Positions 49,701 to 62,700 of a stretch of 64,000 bases of DNA are shown here, in pieces. A program made the position numbers and the translations under genes. The notes below the pieces were generated by a model. That model was not told where the DNA came from and ran no database searches. It saw only the letters and a list, made by a program, of their open reading frames with translations. Each line of letters begins with the position of its first letter. Position 1 is the first letter of the stretch. Source of the DNA: Formicarius rufipectus (Eukaryota > Chordata > Aves > Passeriformes > Formicariidae). The DNA lies in NCBI GenBank assembly GCA_013399695.1, contig VXAU01001099.1:992001-1056000 (forward strand), written 5' to 3'.

Positions 49701-52700
49701 TAATTTGGGAGAAGAAATTCAAGCCTAACATTTTCCATAAAACTTTCTCATTTTTTATTTGTTGCTAAATTTTCAATGAAAATATTATTTGAAAACCTAA
49801 AAAAATTCTACCATTTATCTTGTATAGTAGTCATTAAAAAACAAACAAGCAAAAAAATTCTTCTCCAATTCTTGTAGTGCAAATCAATTGGATTAAACTG
49901 CAAATCTCCTGATTTCAATACAGTCAGATACATTAAAATTTTATTCTACACCCAATTGCACTTCTGATTTTTGGTCTGTTGTTTTAACTCTTTAACCCTC
50001 TTATCTCCAGTCACAACCAGTAAAGGCAATAATTTTAATACATGAAATATCTGAATCACGTGGAAAGCCTGTAGGTCATCGTAATAGGGTTTACATGATG
50101 ATAAAACACTTTAAAATTAAAATTGTTATTAATTAGGATCCTCTACTGAAATCTCAGTGTATAGCTTTTCCTCCTGTTTTATCTTCCTTTGCACTTCAGC
50201 CAGACTGTTTATGAGAGGAATGTAATAAAAATATGCTTAATCTCTATTTATACTCTGTAGGTTATGGACAGCAATTTTGTTTGGCATCGACAGAAGCCTC
50301 TGAACTATTGCCAACAATGTAACTGTAAGAAATCCAAGTATTGGAAACCTAACATTTTTTAAATCAGTGGAATCACCCAGAGAAGTTTAAATCAAAACTC
50401 TTACCTAATCTCCTTATTAAAATAAATAAAAATCAGCAATGTTCAAATAAGCATGGAAACAGGTATTTTCTGTTTATGATGGCAAATATCTATACACATA
50501 AGACCTGGCTGAACAGATTTAACAGTAATCAAATTACTTGCTTAAATCATAGAGGAATCCAGGCCTGCCAATTACTAGCTTGCTTAACTCTATGTCAATA
50601 TAATTTTCTAATCAAAATATTGATTAAAAATAAAATAAATAGAATTAGGATTGCCAAAACAAATTAAACAGTGCATGTTCTGGCAACAAACATTTTTTTG
50701 TGTCTTGAAAAGCAAGTACTTCCTGTCAACCCAATTTTATTAAACATAGTAATATGCACTGGAAAAATTAAGTAAGCAAATAAAAGCAACTATACTTTTG
50801 TAGAAAAATGGACATAGATAACTATATTATGAACTAATCCTTGTAAAGCAGTAGAAATAGGCACCTTTTTTTAAGCCACAATGATGGAGTTTAAGAGCTT
50901 ATGGACACATAAAACATATATATTATCTAATCTGTACCATGTTTCCAGTACATTTTAAATACCTCTTTAGACAGAAAAGAGACTATGTTACTCACTAAGC
51001 ACTCACCATGACAGTATCCACTTCAACTCATCTATTTTGTGGCAAATTATTTTCACTTCCATAGTCCAAAAAACAGGTGCTCAAAGCACCGTAACACTTC
51101 TACAGGGTTCATAATCTCACTTACAGGAAAGTCACACCTATCAGTCCTCTACACCACTCTGAAAAACCTCCGAAGTATTTTTTGTAACTTCTTCGTGATT
51201 TCCAACTCACCAAAAGACCTTTAGAGATATTTATATATGAGATACATGAGAGGTTATTCTCTTCCAGCAGGGTAGGGAAACAAAAAAAATGAGACAGGTT
51301 CAAACTAATGATGAGAGGAAAATTAGGACTAATTACATGTGGTTGGTTATTCCCTGGTGTTTAAATTTACTCTGTCTATGTATTTCCTCCTTTTTTTCTT
51401 TCTTTCCCTATGTCATCATTCTTTACCTATTTCAATGCCTAGCAAAGCAATGAGTGCTGGAAGTTCAAATTCATGTGGTTCATTTTAACTCTGCTCAAGG
51501 TTTAGCTTCACTTTTTTGCACTAAAAAAATATCATTATCTTTTAATATTTTTGAAGTGCAGTAAATTTTTTCTGGTTTGTTTCCTTTAAATTTGATAAAG
51601 ATTCAGTATTATTTTCCTGTTTATATTCCTCAATAAATTAAAGCTTAAGAAGATGATTCCATATGCAGACTGTAACAAGAAAGAAAAGGTGCAAAAATAC
51701 AGCAAATTATTTATGAGTGCATAGGAACTGCATCTTCTCAGAGATGCCTGCCAGCTCACAACTGAGGAAAAGCAAAACAGAGTATGAACCCAGAAGAAAA
51801 ATTTCACCTCCAAATTTAGTTTTCTTTAGTTAAGATGAAACAAAATTATACTGGTTAATTATACATCGACTGGAAAAAAGGCCCCGCATAGAATATAGCT
51901 GTGAGATCTCTTTACAAAACATGACAGAGGCTGCTATGATCCAACACCTTCACATATCATGTAACTTCACATGCTGCTGAACAACCACAGTCAATGTCAG
52001 AAAACAATTTATATGAAAAATTTTTGACAAAACATTGTTGTCATTTTAAAAAGCTCCCAGAATATCAGCTTTACTTCCATGAGGTACATACCTTTACCTC
52101 AATGAAATTCCCCTGGAGAAGACAGGCACTAAAAAAGCAGCCTTTTTCTCCCAGCTTTGTCATCCATGTGTCCTCCCTACTTCCAGCTGCAAGCCTTACA
52201 AGCCCATACTCCAAACCATGCAGGTTAAGGCAAAGTACTCTCAGAAAATTTCTATACAACTAAATAAAATAGGGACACTAACGACGTTGAAACTTTAATC
52301 TCACTTGTTTAATTGTGAGCTCACTCTCTGATACTCTTTGGGGCTCTTTACTGCTTCTGTATCTCTTCCCTGCAGGGAACTAGATTAAAACCAGCTGAAC
52401 AATGCGGTTAGTACCCTCACCTCACCAGTCTACTCTCATGCAGTAATACACTCATAGTCCGAGTTCTCTAAAATAGCCAAAGTCTAACTTGTCACCTTGT
52501 GTCCATTCTTTGACAACTACAAAAATCAACAAGAATTTAAAAGGATTTGAATAACCTGGGACAAAAAAAAAAAAAAAAAGTCTCTCAGAATACTGAAAAG
52601 CTTTGTTGACTACATCCATAACACTAAATGCAATGGGCTAGGGCACACTCCTCTAATCATGAGAGCAAACCATGGGAGCAAACTACAAAAAAGGGAAATT

Positions 52701-52736
52701 TTACATGGCTACTCTCTTTCCTCTCTGCCTCTGCAG
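46743..52736. other. No gene seen; unique AT-rich sequence
   Basis: No repeats beyond short A/T runs (A17 at 52563-52579) and a small palindrome TGTATGCA-ATA-TGCATACA at 49263-49281. No recognisable coding exon. Confidence 0.55.
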
Positions 52737-52841
52737 GATGGATGGTCTCGTTCCTACAGTCCCAGGCACAGGCTACACCCTGAATCATATTCAGACTTCA
52801 TGCCAAGAGGAGTTTCACTCTTACAAAGTCAAGCTAGTTAA
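52737..52841 (+). other. Candidate terminal exon after strong acceptor
   Basis: ACTCTCTTTCCTCTCTGCCTCTGCAG ends at 52736. An open frame follows immediately: it begins DGWSRSYSPRHRLHPESY and stops at a TAA near 52839-52841. No clear donor precedes the stop. The peptide is mixed and basic and is not recognised. Another good acceptor on the same strand lies 346 bp downstream (53083). Confidence 0.18.
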
Positions 52842-53082
52842 GCAAACTTAACACAGTTTCTAAGCCCTAGAGAACCACCTTCTGCTACGTACATCAGATC
52901 TTCTTGAGGTCCTTCCTCCATACCAGAATTTAAGCATATGTTTAATGATGTTAAAAAACTGAAGGGTTTTTCAGTTCCTTACAATAAAGAACATAATCAA
53001 GCATCTGCTGAACCACAGACTAAATCCCTAAGGACCTTGGCACTTGCCCACACAGAAATATCTCCCTTCCCCTCTGTCACAG

Positions 53083-53180
53083 CTGAGGTTGCAGCTGTCA
53101 GCACTGATGGTCAGCTGCCTGCCATTGGCAGCAGAGATTCCTCAGCTATGAGTCTCTGGCCAAATGACCATCAGAACTGA
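53083..53180 (+). other. Candidate terminal exon after strong acceptor
   Basis: ATCTCCCTTCCCCTCTGTCACAG ends at 53082. The open frame across it continues AEVAAVSTDGQLPAIGSRD... to a TGA at 53178-53180. Local GC content is higher than in the flanks. It could pair with the candidate at 52737 as alternative last exons of a plus-strand transcript; this is inference and both may be chance. Confidence 0.18.
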
Positions 53181-55367
53181 AATGGACTGGGATTGCTGTC
53201 ACTGTAGGCTAGCAGGAGATCACCAGAATGTTATACATTTATGTGTGTGTATATACATGTAGGTACATGTACGAGGTCTGGCTTGTTTGATCAATTTGTA
53301 GCCTATATCAAATGTGCTTTTGTGAGTAACTGTATTTTGTCTTCTAGATGGCATATAAAAGCTTGCTCTCTTGGGCCAAACCTGGTGCCCATTTAAAGCA
53401 AGTGGACAGTAAAAAACTACTCATCCTTTAAATAGGTTTATTCTGTTAATAATATTCTCTAGAATATTTTGATCAAAGATACTATAAAAGACAGTAAATT
53501 CTAGATTTTATATTATTCTTATGAAATCACATTTTAGCAAATGTTAGGGTATTTTTTAAATTTCTGCTCTAATTATTTAGTGAATTTTGAAAATTAAAAA
53601 AAAAAAAAACCAAAACAGAGAGTTAACCAATCATGTTATTCTCAGTCCTCATGATTATATTGCTATTTGCAGAGTACAGAAAATGCATATTCATTCTGAT
53701 CTTGCTAGCCAGCTGGTGGAATTGCTAAATTCCATTATATCTGACAAGATTTGCCTTTTAGCAGTAAAAATCAAAACCATGTTAGCAACAAACAAGCAAC
53801 TTGTTCATCAATTTTGCCAGTGACACTTTAGGGAAAGGATGACCATTTGAAACAAATTCCTTACTGTAATTACAAATGTAATATTTTTAAAGAGATCTCT
53901 ATTTAAATTGCATTTACCCAAAGTGTTAGAGATCAAGTACAACAATTTAATTGTTTTATTTAGAGCATTCACCATTCCGATCTTTGTGCAAATGATCCTG
54001 CATAAACATCTTACTACTTGATATGATGATTTCCTATATATGAGCAAAATTCCTATAAATAGCCCTGTTCTTCTCAGGCTTCTAAATTTCCTTATTTTCC
54101 CCCCTTTGGTCTTCTCTTTTGCCTTAACAGCATCATATTCCAATCTTCCACCTTAAAAACATTGCAATTGCCTTTGGCATCAGCTAAATTGAGGAATTGT
54201 ACTGAAGATAGGAAAGGACTTCTCCACTTAGGAAAATAGGAACATCCATACATATCGAAATCTAGGGCTCAGGCAGCACCACGATAATGAGGTCCCATTC
54301 AAGCTTGAAAATCTGCCGAGGAGTATTGTGTAGCCCTGCATTAACCTTGGAAGGTTTAGAAGACACACACAAACATCAAAATACACGCTGTCCTGCCCAT
54401 GGTGTCCTATGTGTGTGTCATGCACACTGCATACACTTTCCCTGCTCTTATAAATTCCCATGACAAACCTCTGTGAACCACTGTCACAGGACATGATGTT
54501 AGCCAGACATCTGATCTGACTAGGTGTGGCTGTTCTCATATGTTCTCATAACTGGATAAAAGCAAAGAAACAAACCTCTAGACACAGTGTTAGTTTTTAC
54601 AAATGCTACTTGAGTAGCAGTATGTGACTGTGCTGTTGAACGCAGTGAATGTCATGATTATAATATGTGGTGGAAGAAATAAAGTTATGTTGCCGTGAAT
54701 AACTTTGTCATTCCCCAGTCCAAACACAAATTCAGAAATGTTCTTTTTCTCTCATTACAGAGGACCTAATAAATCAATTGTGCACCACTAAGCCTCGACT
54801 GTTCTCCCGTCTAGCATTGTTTTTGCTGCCACAAAAGGAGTGTTCTTAATTCTCTTCAAGGAAATAAGCAAGGTCTTTGAGGAATTTAGAAAAAATATAT
54901 TTAATTTGATAGTCTGGAGTCCATTCAATAGTCTTGTGCTTTTCTTCTGATACATAATTTTAAAACAATATGCAAGTTTCCAGTCAACTCAGAGTTTATC
55001 TGTTTCAGTTATGAAAGCTATTCTGCTCAGTTAGTAACAGAACACTTCTGGCGTGCAAAAGTATCCAAATTTTTTTCATCCTGGATTGCTGAAAGTGCAG
55101 CAGCCACCCCCGACCTTCATGTATGCATGGAAAATGCCCCTGCTGTTCTTCAGTCTGCAGCAGGTGTCACATGAAACAGAGTGATAACTCCACGCATATT
55201 CAAGTTGTTGCTGATAGTTGTGATAGTTAGGTTAAAGAAATTACTTGGAACTTCACTCATATTTAAGATAACGATTAAAAGTACTAAATTCCTTTAAAAT
55301 GAAATTTCCCTTAGGTTGCAGAGCAAATCATGAAATCTCCCTGCATTCTTCCTCAATTAGTTGATGA
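53181..55367. other. No gene seen
   Basis: Contains a short GT/TA run with two TACATGTA palindromes (53254-53261 and 53264-53271) and an A14 run at 53596-53609. The minus-strand frames near 53808-54539 have no splice support or family resemblance. Confidence 0.55.
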
Positions 55368-55449
55368 TTTTTTTTTTTGGTTTTGGTATTTTTTGTTTAG
55401 TTGTTTGTTTGCTGTTTTGTTTTGGGGTTTGGGTTGGTTTTTTTTTTTA
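55368..55449 (+). repeat. G/T-rich low-complexity tract
   Basis: TTTTTTTTTTGGTTTTGGTATTTTTTG... to GGGGTTTGGGTTGGTTTTTT. Same type and strand as the tracts at 10184 and 22803. The plus frame through it is a low-complexity artefact. Confidence 0.8.
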
Positions 55450-58228
55450 CTGAGTGATACTGATACCTCACATATCTCCACTAAGACTTACAATACCTCT
55501 GATGTGTCATTTACCTTACTGCAAAAAATGGACACAAGCACAAGACATTCTCTCTGTATTTTGACTTTCTTCTCAGTACAAAACCATAATATTCAAAAGG
55601 CAAAATAAAATTTATTTCAGTTCTGTCCACTTCTTATCTATCTGCAAAATACAAGAAGTTCATGAGACTCCAGTTTTCCAGCAGTCAAGAAGTCTGTGGG
55701 CTAAGGGGAGAGAGGTTCCCTATGCTCCACTGCTTGTCTGAGATACAGATAGGCACAAGTGTAACTGTAACAACATTGTATCTTCCTGCTAATACAGCTT
55801 AATCTATAATCCGATAAAACAGGGTAGGTAAATATGTTATCTTCTAATTAGAGAAGATAATGTTGCATCAGAAATACCGAAAAACTCTGTATAAATACAC
55901 TGAGCCTCTAGCAAAGATAATAATACTCATGTGTTATGTAATTACTTTAAGTATCTGTATAATCAAATACATAATCATTCTTTTTAATGCTTTCCTTTTT
56001 GCAGTGAAATCTATAGCTTTCAAATAATCTTGCAGAATAGGAAAGGAATGGATGCCTTCATCCTCTTTTCATCAAGAGATAGCATTCATACGTATAGAAA
56101 GTGTTTTTCTGTAGGATTTCTGAGATATGAAGGCCTGCAAAGATGTGCATCTAGTCTCTGATCACATTTCTTATTTATTTACTTGCTTATTGTCACTAAC
56201 CAGGACTTTGAAACATGTTTGATCAACCCAGGTTCAAGGTAGAAAGCAACTAGGTGTCTCTGTAGATGCTGGAATAAAGGTTTTGATGAACTAATCAAAA
56301 TGTGTTCAGATTGCAGGAAGGAAAAAGAGTTCTACAATACATTACATCATTTTATACACCTTTCAGATCAGACCCTTGGCCTTTCTAGTTTTTCAACCCA
56401 TTCTGGTTTTGAATCCAGCCTGGTAGAAATACCTTCCTTTACAAAAAACTATCATCACTTGAAGGGCCCTGAACTGTGGGGAAAACATGCAGTCAGGCCA
56501 ACTTAGTTCCTTGGTGTCTCAAGAAGGAACTTGACTTCCAGTACTTGAAAGGGTAGACTTCACATTAAGGTGATTGTTTTGAGACACTAACACTAGTAGA
56601 GCATAACACCCAAAGTGGGAGAACAGTCCTCAGTATGCTCTATTTTCCCATTTTCCATTTAAAAACCAGAATGCTCTTCTATCGAAGTGTTTTCTGAGGC
56701 TCATTGCAAAATAAGGAAAAGCATATCCCAAAATAAGACAAACAGGTTTAGCATCACATCTTGGGAATTAAACTCAATCTTCCTACCCACGATTCTATAT
56801 CAATGTTCAATCTGTATAGAAATAATATTTGTCAGGGAAGTGAGACCCAAGTCTCTAACTGAACTTCACTCAGCCACTTGTGCCATATGCGTCTATGCTC
56901 ACTTCATTCAAAGTTAAATGGGAACTGGAATCCATAACACAAAACACAGACTGAACTTTCTATACAGATCAAGCTAAAGCCACGGGCCATCACCACCACA
57001 CTCAGAAGCTGGTGTGACAAGAAGAGGCTTTCATTCAAGACTTCTTGAAAAGTTAAGTAGGAACCAAATTCCCAACCAGTTCAGCTTGACTGAGAGGACC
57101 ATGGCTTAATTTTTCATAACAAGTATGCGCAAGTCATCAGTCATTCTTGGTTAATTGCAGTATGAATCACTACACGGACTAAAATACAGAAAATAACCCC
57201 GCACAGCCTGTGCTTGGTTACATTGTGTTACAGTAAATGCACATCACTGTTGCACACAGAGTACCAGTGCCTCACAACATGACTTCAAAATATTGTCATC
57301 TTCACATATATATTGTAATATCTGACAGATTAATATTAGGAAACAGGCTTTAAGTGGAAGAATACCAAAACTGGAAAATTGCCTCAGACAGGTAAGAGAC
57401 CTTCATCATCAGAGGTGTAAAAGAAGATTAGACATAGGTCTGTCACAAGTAGTTGCTTTTGCTATGAGGAGGCTTCAGTATGTCTTCTGCAAACCATTTT
57501 TTTAGGGTTCTAAAATGGTCCCAATATAACTCCCAAATTTATGAACATGAAAAGTAACACACAGGGTGTGAAAATGCCTGAATTTTAGACAATATACAAA
57601 CAAGTCTGAAAAAAAAAAATAAGAGGATATTTTCTTTACTTCACAGGTGAAAGGAAAAATTCTATTTTATCAAATTGTTATAAGTAACATACACAATTTT
57701 TTTTCCTGTTGAAAACCTGAAATCTTCCCAGAAAATGAAAGCCTCCAATATTTTTTCTGATATAAGTTATGAAATTATGCATTTAGAACTTACACGGGAT
57801 GTGACATAATCATAATACCATCCCGTCAGGATCCTGATATGGTGGAACATTACTGATAACAATGTTGTGTGAAGTATGAATATGAATGATGATATAAAAG
57901 CTGGGGTTTTTTTCCTGGTGTATTTCATGCAGAACTCAGCAGGCTAGCTTAAATTCCGAGAAAAACTAAATATAAAATAAATAATTGAAAAGTCATTAAA
58001 TTCTCCATATGGATTCAGTGATTAAACATTGTACAGTTAGAAATATTGTCTCTGTTCCCCAGACCTGTTGTTCTAGCTTCCGGTAAAGATAAAGATAAAC
58101 CACCAAATTTTTCTGTATAAACCGCGATGACCAGAAAACTTACTTTTAAGCTGTATACTTAAAATACTATTCCTACTTCCCTGAATTATCTGTCGTTTGG
58201 AGTCCATACTTTTTTTCCCACCTTTTTC
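55450..58228. other. No gene seen; unique AT-rich sequence
   Basis: No RNA gene, mobile element or coding exon recognised on either strand. Confidence 0.55.
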
Positions 58229-58276
58229 TTTTTTTTTTTTTTCCAAGGGTAGGAGAGGATGGGGGGGGGGGGGGGG
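58229..58276 (+). repeat. T14 run followed by G16 homopolymer
   Basis: A run of 14 T (58229-58242) is followed 18 bp later by 16 consecutive G (58261-58276). A G16 run is rare in vertebrate DNA and hard to sequence, so its exact length is uncertain. The minus frame reads it as polyproline and polylysine and is not a gene. Confidence 0.95.
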
Positions 58277-61200
58277 TGTTTCCACGACACATCTTCTTTT
58301 AAAACAAGCAGCTAGAAACATATTCTTTTTATTCCAAGACCAGTCCAGAAGGAGCAAACTACTATAGTAGGTCTCCAGTCAGACTTCTTTTGGTTATAAC
58401 TGTCAGTTCTCAATTACCTCATCTCTTTACTATGGAGTCTGAAAAATGCTTACCCTAGCTGATTATAAATTCAAGTTGCTCCATGTCATAAAACAAGAAG
58501 GACTGAAGTGTATCTCTTCATGTGAGTACATGCTTAGGTGTAAATGCATCGATGCCCACTTCGTTTATATACTTGAAAAACATGAAAAAAATTATTTTCA
58601 ACATCATCACAAAAGCAAGGTGAAAAATGGCTTAAAGAAATACCACTCAATCCCTCAAAACACAGTGCTATCCACACAACATATGGCACTTCACTAGAGG
58701 AAAATGGCCTTTGTAGGCACTGACCAAAATCTAAACAAAAAGACATTTAGAAAATAGGTTAAAAATAACTGCTAAGAATACAGAAGGTTATCTTAATAAT
58801 TTTCACTGACATGTGTTAAGGGACCTTATGAAGGTGATCCAGTGGCACATGGGATAATCAATATGGGGGGGTTGAGCACTGCTGCAATTCCCTGGGATAA
58901 GAATTCTACTAGTAACACAGGTTTCATACCCAAGAAAAATATGTAACTGCCTGAGCTCTGAAACATGTGCTCTGAAAATGAGCAGTCGTCAGCTACTTCC
59001 TCAAACCAAATAATGACTTCTCCTGTACTTAAGGATCAAATCAAGGTTGTGGATAATAAATTCTGCCTGTCAAACTCTATAGAAGTTCAAATAAGACTTA
59101 GTGTTGCAGATTACATCTACATAAAATATCAAAGCTGTGAGGTCACAAGAAAAATAGCAAAAGAAATGACAAGTGGAATTAAATAGACTGAGGCAGTTTT
59201 ATGACTGAATCCATGGAAACATAAAAACTGCCACTATATAACCTTAAAGAATATGTTTCATAATTATTAATTCTGTAAAGCTTTCTTCCTGTGCTCCACA
59301 TAATTTCATTTCCCTTGTTCTCGGTCAACTCTTGACCTGAGAATAGGCAAACTTATTAAAGAAAAGACAAAATTATTGCAGGAGAGGGTCCAGAGATGAT
59401 CCCATTTTATTGGTGCCCATGAACAGGACTAGGGATTCAACAGTGAAAAATATCAGAATATTCTAGGCCCTTTCCAGTGAAAAGACTGCATAGAAATCAG
59501 CTACACCACTTTTATTCCTTGTCCTTCGATTCCCACCCAATCCTACTTCACAAGCAGGGAAGCTGAGAAATTCTGTTTGTCTGGCAGCTCTGTCTGCTAG
59601 GGTGGAATGTGATTAAGGACAGGAAGAGGGGAAAAGATGATCCAGGGACATTGCAAGTTACTAATATATTTTTCTTTCTTCATTCCTAATCTCTACAGTC
59701 AAAATCTGACTGTTTCCTTGAATAAATATTTTTAAGAGGGCTTTGATAATTTTGAGACAGTTTGAGCTGGTACATAGCACAGACTGGCAGACACTATCAT
59801 ACTTCCAGTCCCTCTGCATCAGAAGGCATGAAATATAGCTTGTGTTAACCTTTTATTTATGTTTTTCTTCTTTCCATGAGACTAGAAGGAGTCACTTCAA
59901 CTCCTATTTATAGAACATTCCTTGCTCTACCAGGAGAAAAAGAACCCTTTCTTATTCTCTGATTTTTGTTTTAATTCAAGGACTGAAAATATGAAATATT
60001 CCAAAAGCTGCTCCTCAAGCCACAGTCTTCAAAAAGTTGATCTCATTTCTATTAATCTGACAGTCCTCCTGTACAAAAGCCTGGTGTGCTTAGCAAAACC
60101 ATAGTATTAACCATGAACTGATCAGTGACTTTCCTGCTTCCCACCAAAACATCCTCTCTTTAGATCTTGCTTTTTCCTTACCTGTATATTTCCAGTAACC
60201 TGTAGATGCTATCTGACTCCCAGAGCTATAAAACTGAAATATACAGCTGCGCAGTTAAGGAGTAAGGTGTTTTTAGCACCTCCAACCTAAAATTCTGTAC
60301 AGAAATTCACAGCAATATCACAAACTGTGGACTCACAAAGCAAGAAATAACCTGATTATCATCCATGGCAGATTGAACAGAAGGTGTGTGAAGGCACATT
60401 TAGTATCAGATTAAAATTTTGCCACTCAGAAAAAAGAATCTGTGATAGATAACTAATAGGAAGGCATAAGATAAAAGTCAAAGAAAACCAGTAAGATTCA
60501 TTTCAAAAAATAGGCCTACGACTTGTGCTTCCTTCTTCACAATGGGATCCCACTGACTTGTGGCAAATGGATGAACACCTTACTCAGGGAAAGTAAGAGG
60601 AGCAGTTACAGCAAATGCAAATGACAGAGATACAACACCACCTCGTTAAGGTGTTTGCATAGCTTTGAATTATTGTTATGATGAGTTTGCATATGCTAGG
60701 CTGTCCCACAGTGTGAAGAACAATTTAGATCGGCACAACCTAATAAAAAAAAAAATTAGATCAAATTTCATAGCGTCAGGCACTTCTCTTTCTTTTTTCA
60801 AAAACAGTTTTCCTCCAACTGAGGAGACCATGCTGAAATAAGCACAAAATTAAAAAGTATCAGAATGTCAATCAGCCAGCAAGGAGCAGAAAATACAATT
60901 TCTAAATACTCAGACAGTCGTTTAGCCAACAAACTCAAGGCTGTAATTCTCAGTTATTCTCACTATAACTTTTACAGCGTAAATTATGCTACCAAAAAGT
61001 GTGCAGAGCGTACCTGAGCCACTGGAAAAGCCATTAGCTCATGATTTGTTTAGATAACAGATTACTTTCAGGTTTTGCTGTTTCAATGAGGTATCATTTC
61101 TTTATGGATCAATGGGAAAAAGAAAAAAAAAGAAAAAAAAAAACCAAACAGTTAAAATGTTTTCACATAATACCTAATATATATATAAAACACATCCATA

Positions 61201-62565
61201 GGGAAAAAAGGCTGTATAGAAGTGGGAATACAGGAAGCAGCAAGACATGTTTATAAGGGAAATGATCCATATGAACACTGAGTACAACTATTTTTCATTA
61301 CTACCTAATCTGAGGGGGGCTTGAATTATTCCCAAGTATCACACACTCAGAACGCAAATTCATTACAGGCTTATCTTCTTCTGGATGGCATATTTTTTAA
61401 AGGGCCAATCCCATCTTTTCTGTAAAAAGCAGTCTTTACCTACTTAAGGATTTTTGTACCCCATCTTAGTGGGTGCTCAACAACTCAAACTCTGTAGGTC
61501 AATAAAGTTATGCTTGATAATATAGCATCTGCTCAAGGAAACCTTATAGGAAAATACTATACTGGCCTATGCATCTCTTGGTGCACAGAAAGGTAACGTT
61601 TCTCAGAATAATTTTGGCATCTCTATTTCAAAGAAATACTGTTAAAATCTGTCTAGCAAAAAATCTCCACACTTTACAAACTCAATTCCTTCTTTCATAC
61701 AGGACACAGCAAAGAGGCCTAGAGGCAAACAGAAATAAATCAGAATAAGTAGGATAAGTTCAAGCACAGATTAGAAAGGAAGAGACTGGAAAAAGAAAAA
61801 ATAGAGCAATTTTGTCTTTGGTGAAGCATACCAATGTCTTGTAAGCACCTGTAATCAAGTAAGAATAAATGTGGAGGAAGAAAATGTTGGTCAGTATTGA
61901 TTCAAACGTGAAACAGAATTACTTAATAAATGCACAAAAGGTCTGGTATGGAAACATGTAACATCAGGACAAGAAATGGAAAGAGAACTTGGTGAAATTA
62001 GAAGAGTTTCAGAATAGGTATAGGGAAGTCCATTATTTTAGTACAGTGACTGACACACCGTATTTAACTTTGTAGGTGTTGCTCAATGGATGTGCTTTTG
62101 GGGTTATTTTGATGGAATATTTCTAGGCTTTTACAATTGCAAAAAATTTTCTACTTTCAAGATCACAGAAAATATTTGTACCTTGCCATTGGCTGGTTGC
62201 CTCATCCCAGCAAAATTATCAGTTGATTAATTTGAATATCTTTTACAAAATAATTGTTTATGGTAATTAAGGCTTAGTCAGAAAGAACACCATGTTGTTT
62301 CCCATTTCCAGGACCATTACACAGATTTAAACTGGACTAGCATTTTCTGAGCCATACTTACAGCAAGGAATGCTGCCAAAAATAATTCAGAAAGCTTTCA
62401 GTGGGACAGCTACCTGCCATACTTTAGGCGCTTTTTGAAAGTGTCCCAAGAAAGCCAGATGAACACACCTGAGTGACTTGACAAAACCAGCCAGTGTTAA
62501 CCATCTATCCACTGTCACTCCTAACCTGTTCTTTTATACTGGTCTCTTATTATTTTTCACTGGAG
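58277..62565. other. No gene seen; unique AT-rich sequence
   Basis: Includes an A-rich run at 61117-61143 and short TA runs near 61179-61188. The plus frame 58965-59186 lacks splice signals and is not recognised. Confidence 0.55.
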
Positions 62566-62700
62566 TCATAGGATCATTTAAGTGAAAAAAGGTCTTTAAT
62601 ATTATCAAATCCAATCATTACCTTCCATTGCCCAGTGCAAAGTGTTTTCACTATGTGCTTCTATGAAGTATAACTCAAATATTTCAATTTATGAACTTGG
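62566..62700 (-). mobile_element. CR1 LINE 3' end, old fragment
   Basis: The plus strand begins TCATAGGATCATTTAAGTG and continues AAAAAAGGTCTTTAATATTATCAAATCCAATCATTACC, then a weaker match through TATAACTCAAATATTTCAATTTATGA. This follows the reverse complement of the avian CR1 3' untranslated end (TCATAGAATC..., GACCTTnAAGATCATCnAGTCCAACCATTAACC, ...AAATACCTCC...). The element therefore points to the minus strand. It is 5'-truncated, strongly diverged and has no coding part. Confidence 0.65.

Noticed and set aside
58073..58357. Minus-strand ORF with polyproline and polylysine
   Set aside because: Produced by the G16 and T14 homopolymers.
59376..59400. GGAGAGGGTCCAGAGATGATCC, resembling an internal CR1 block
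   Set aside because: The similarity is short and is not supported by the sequence on either side.
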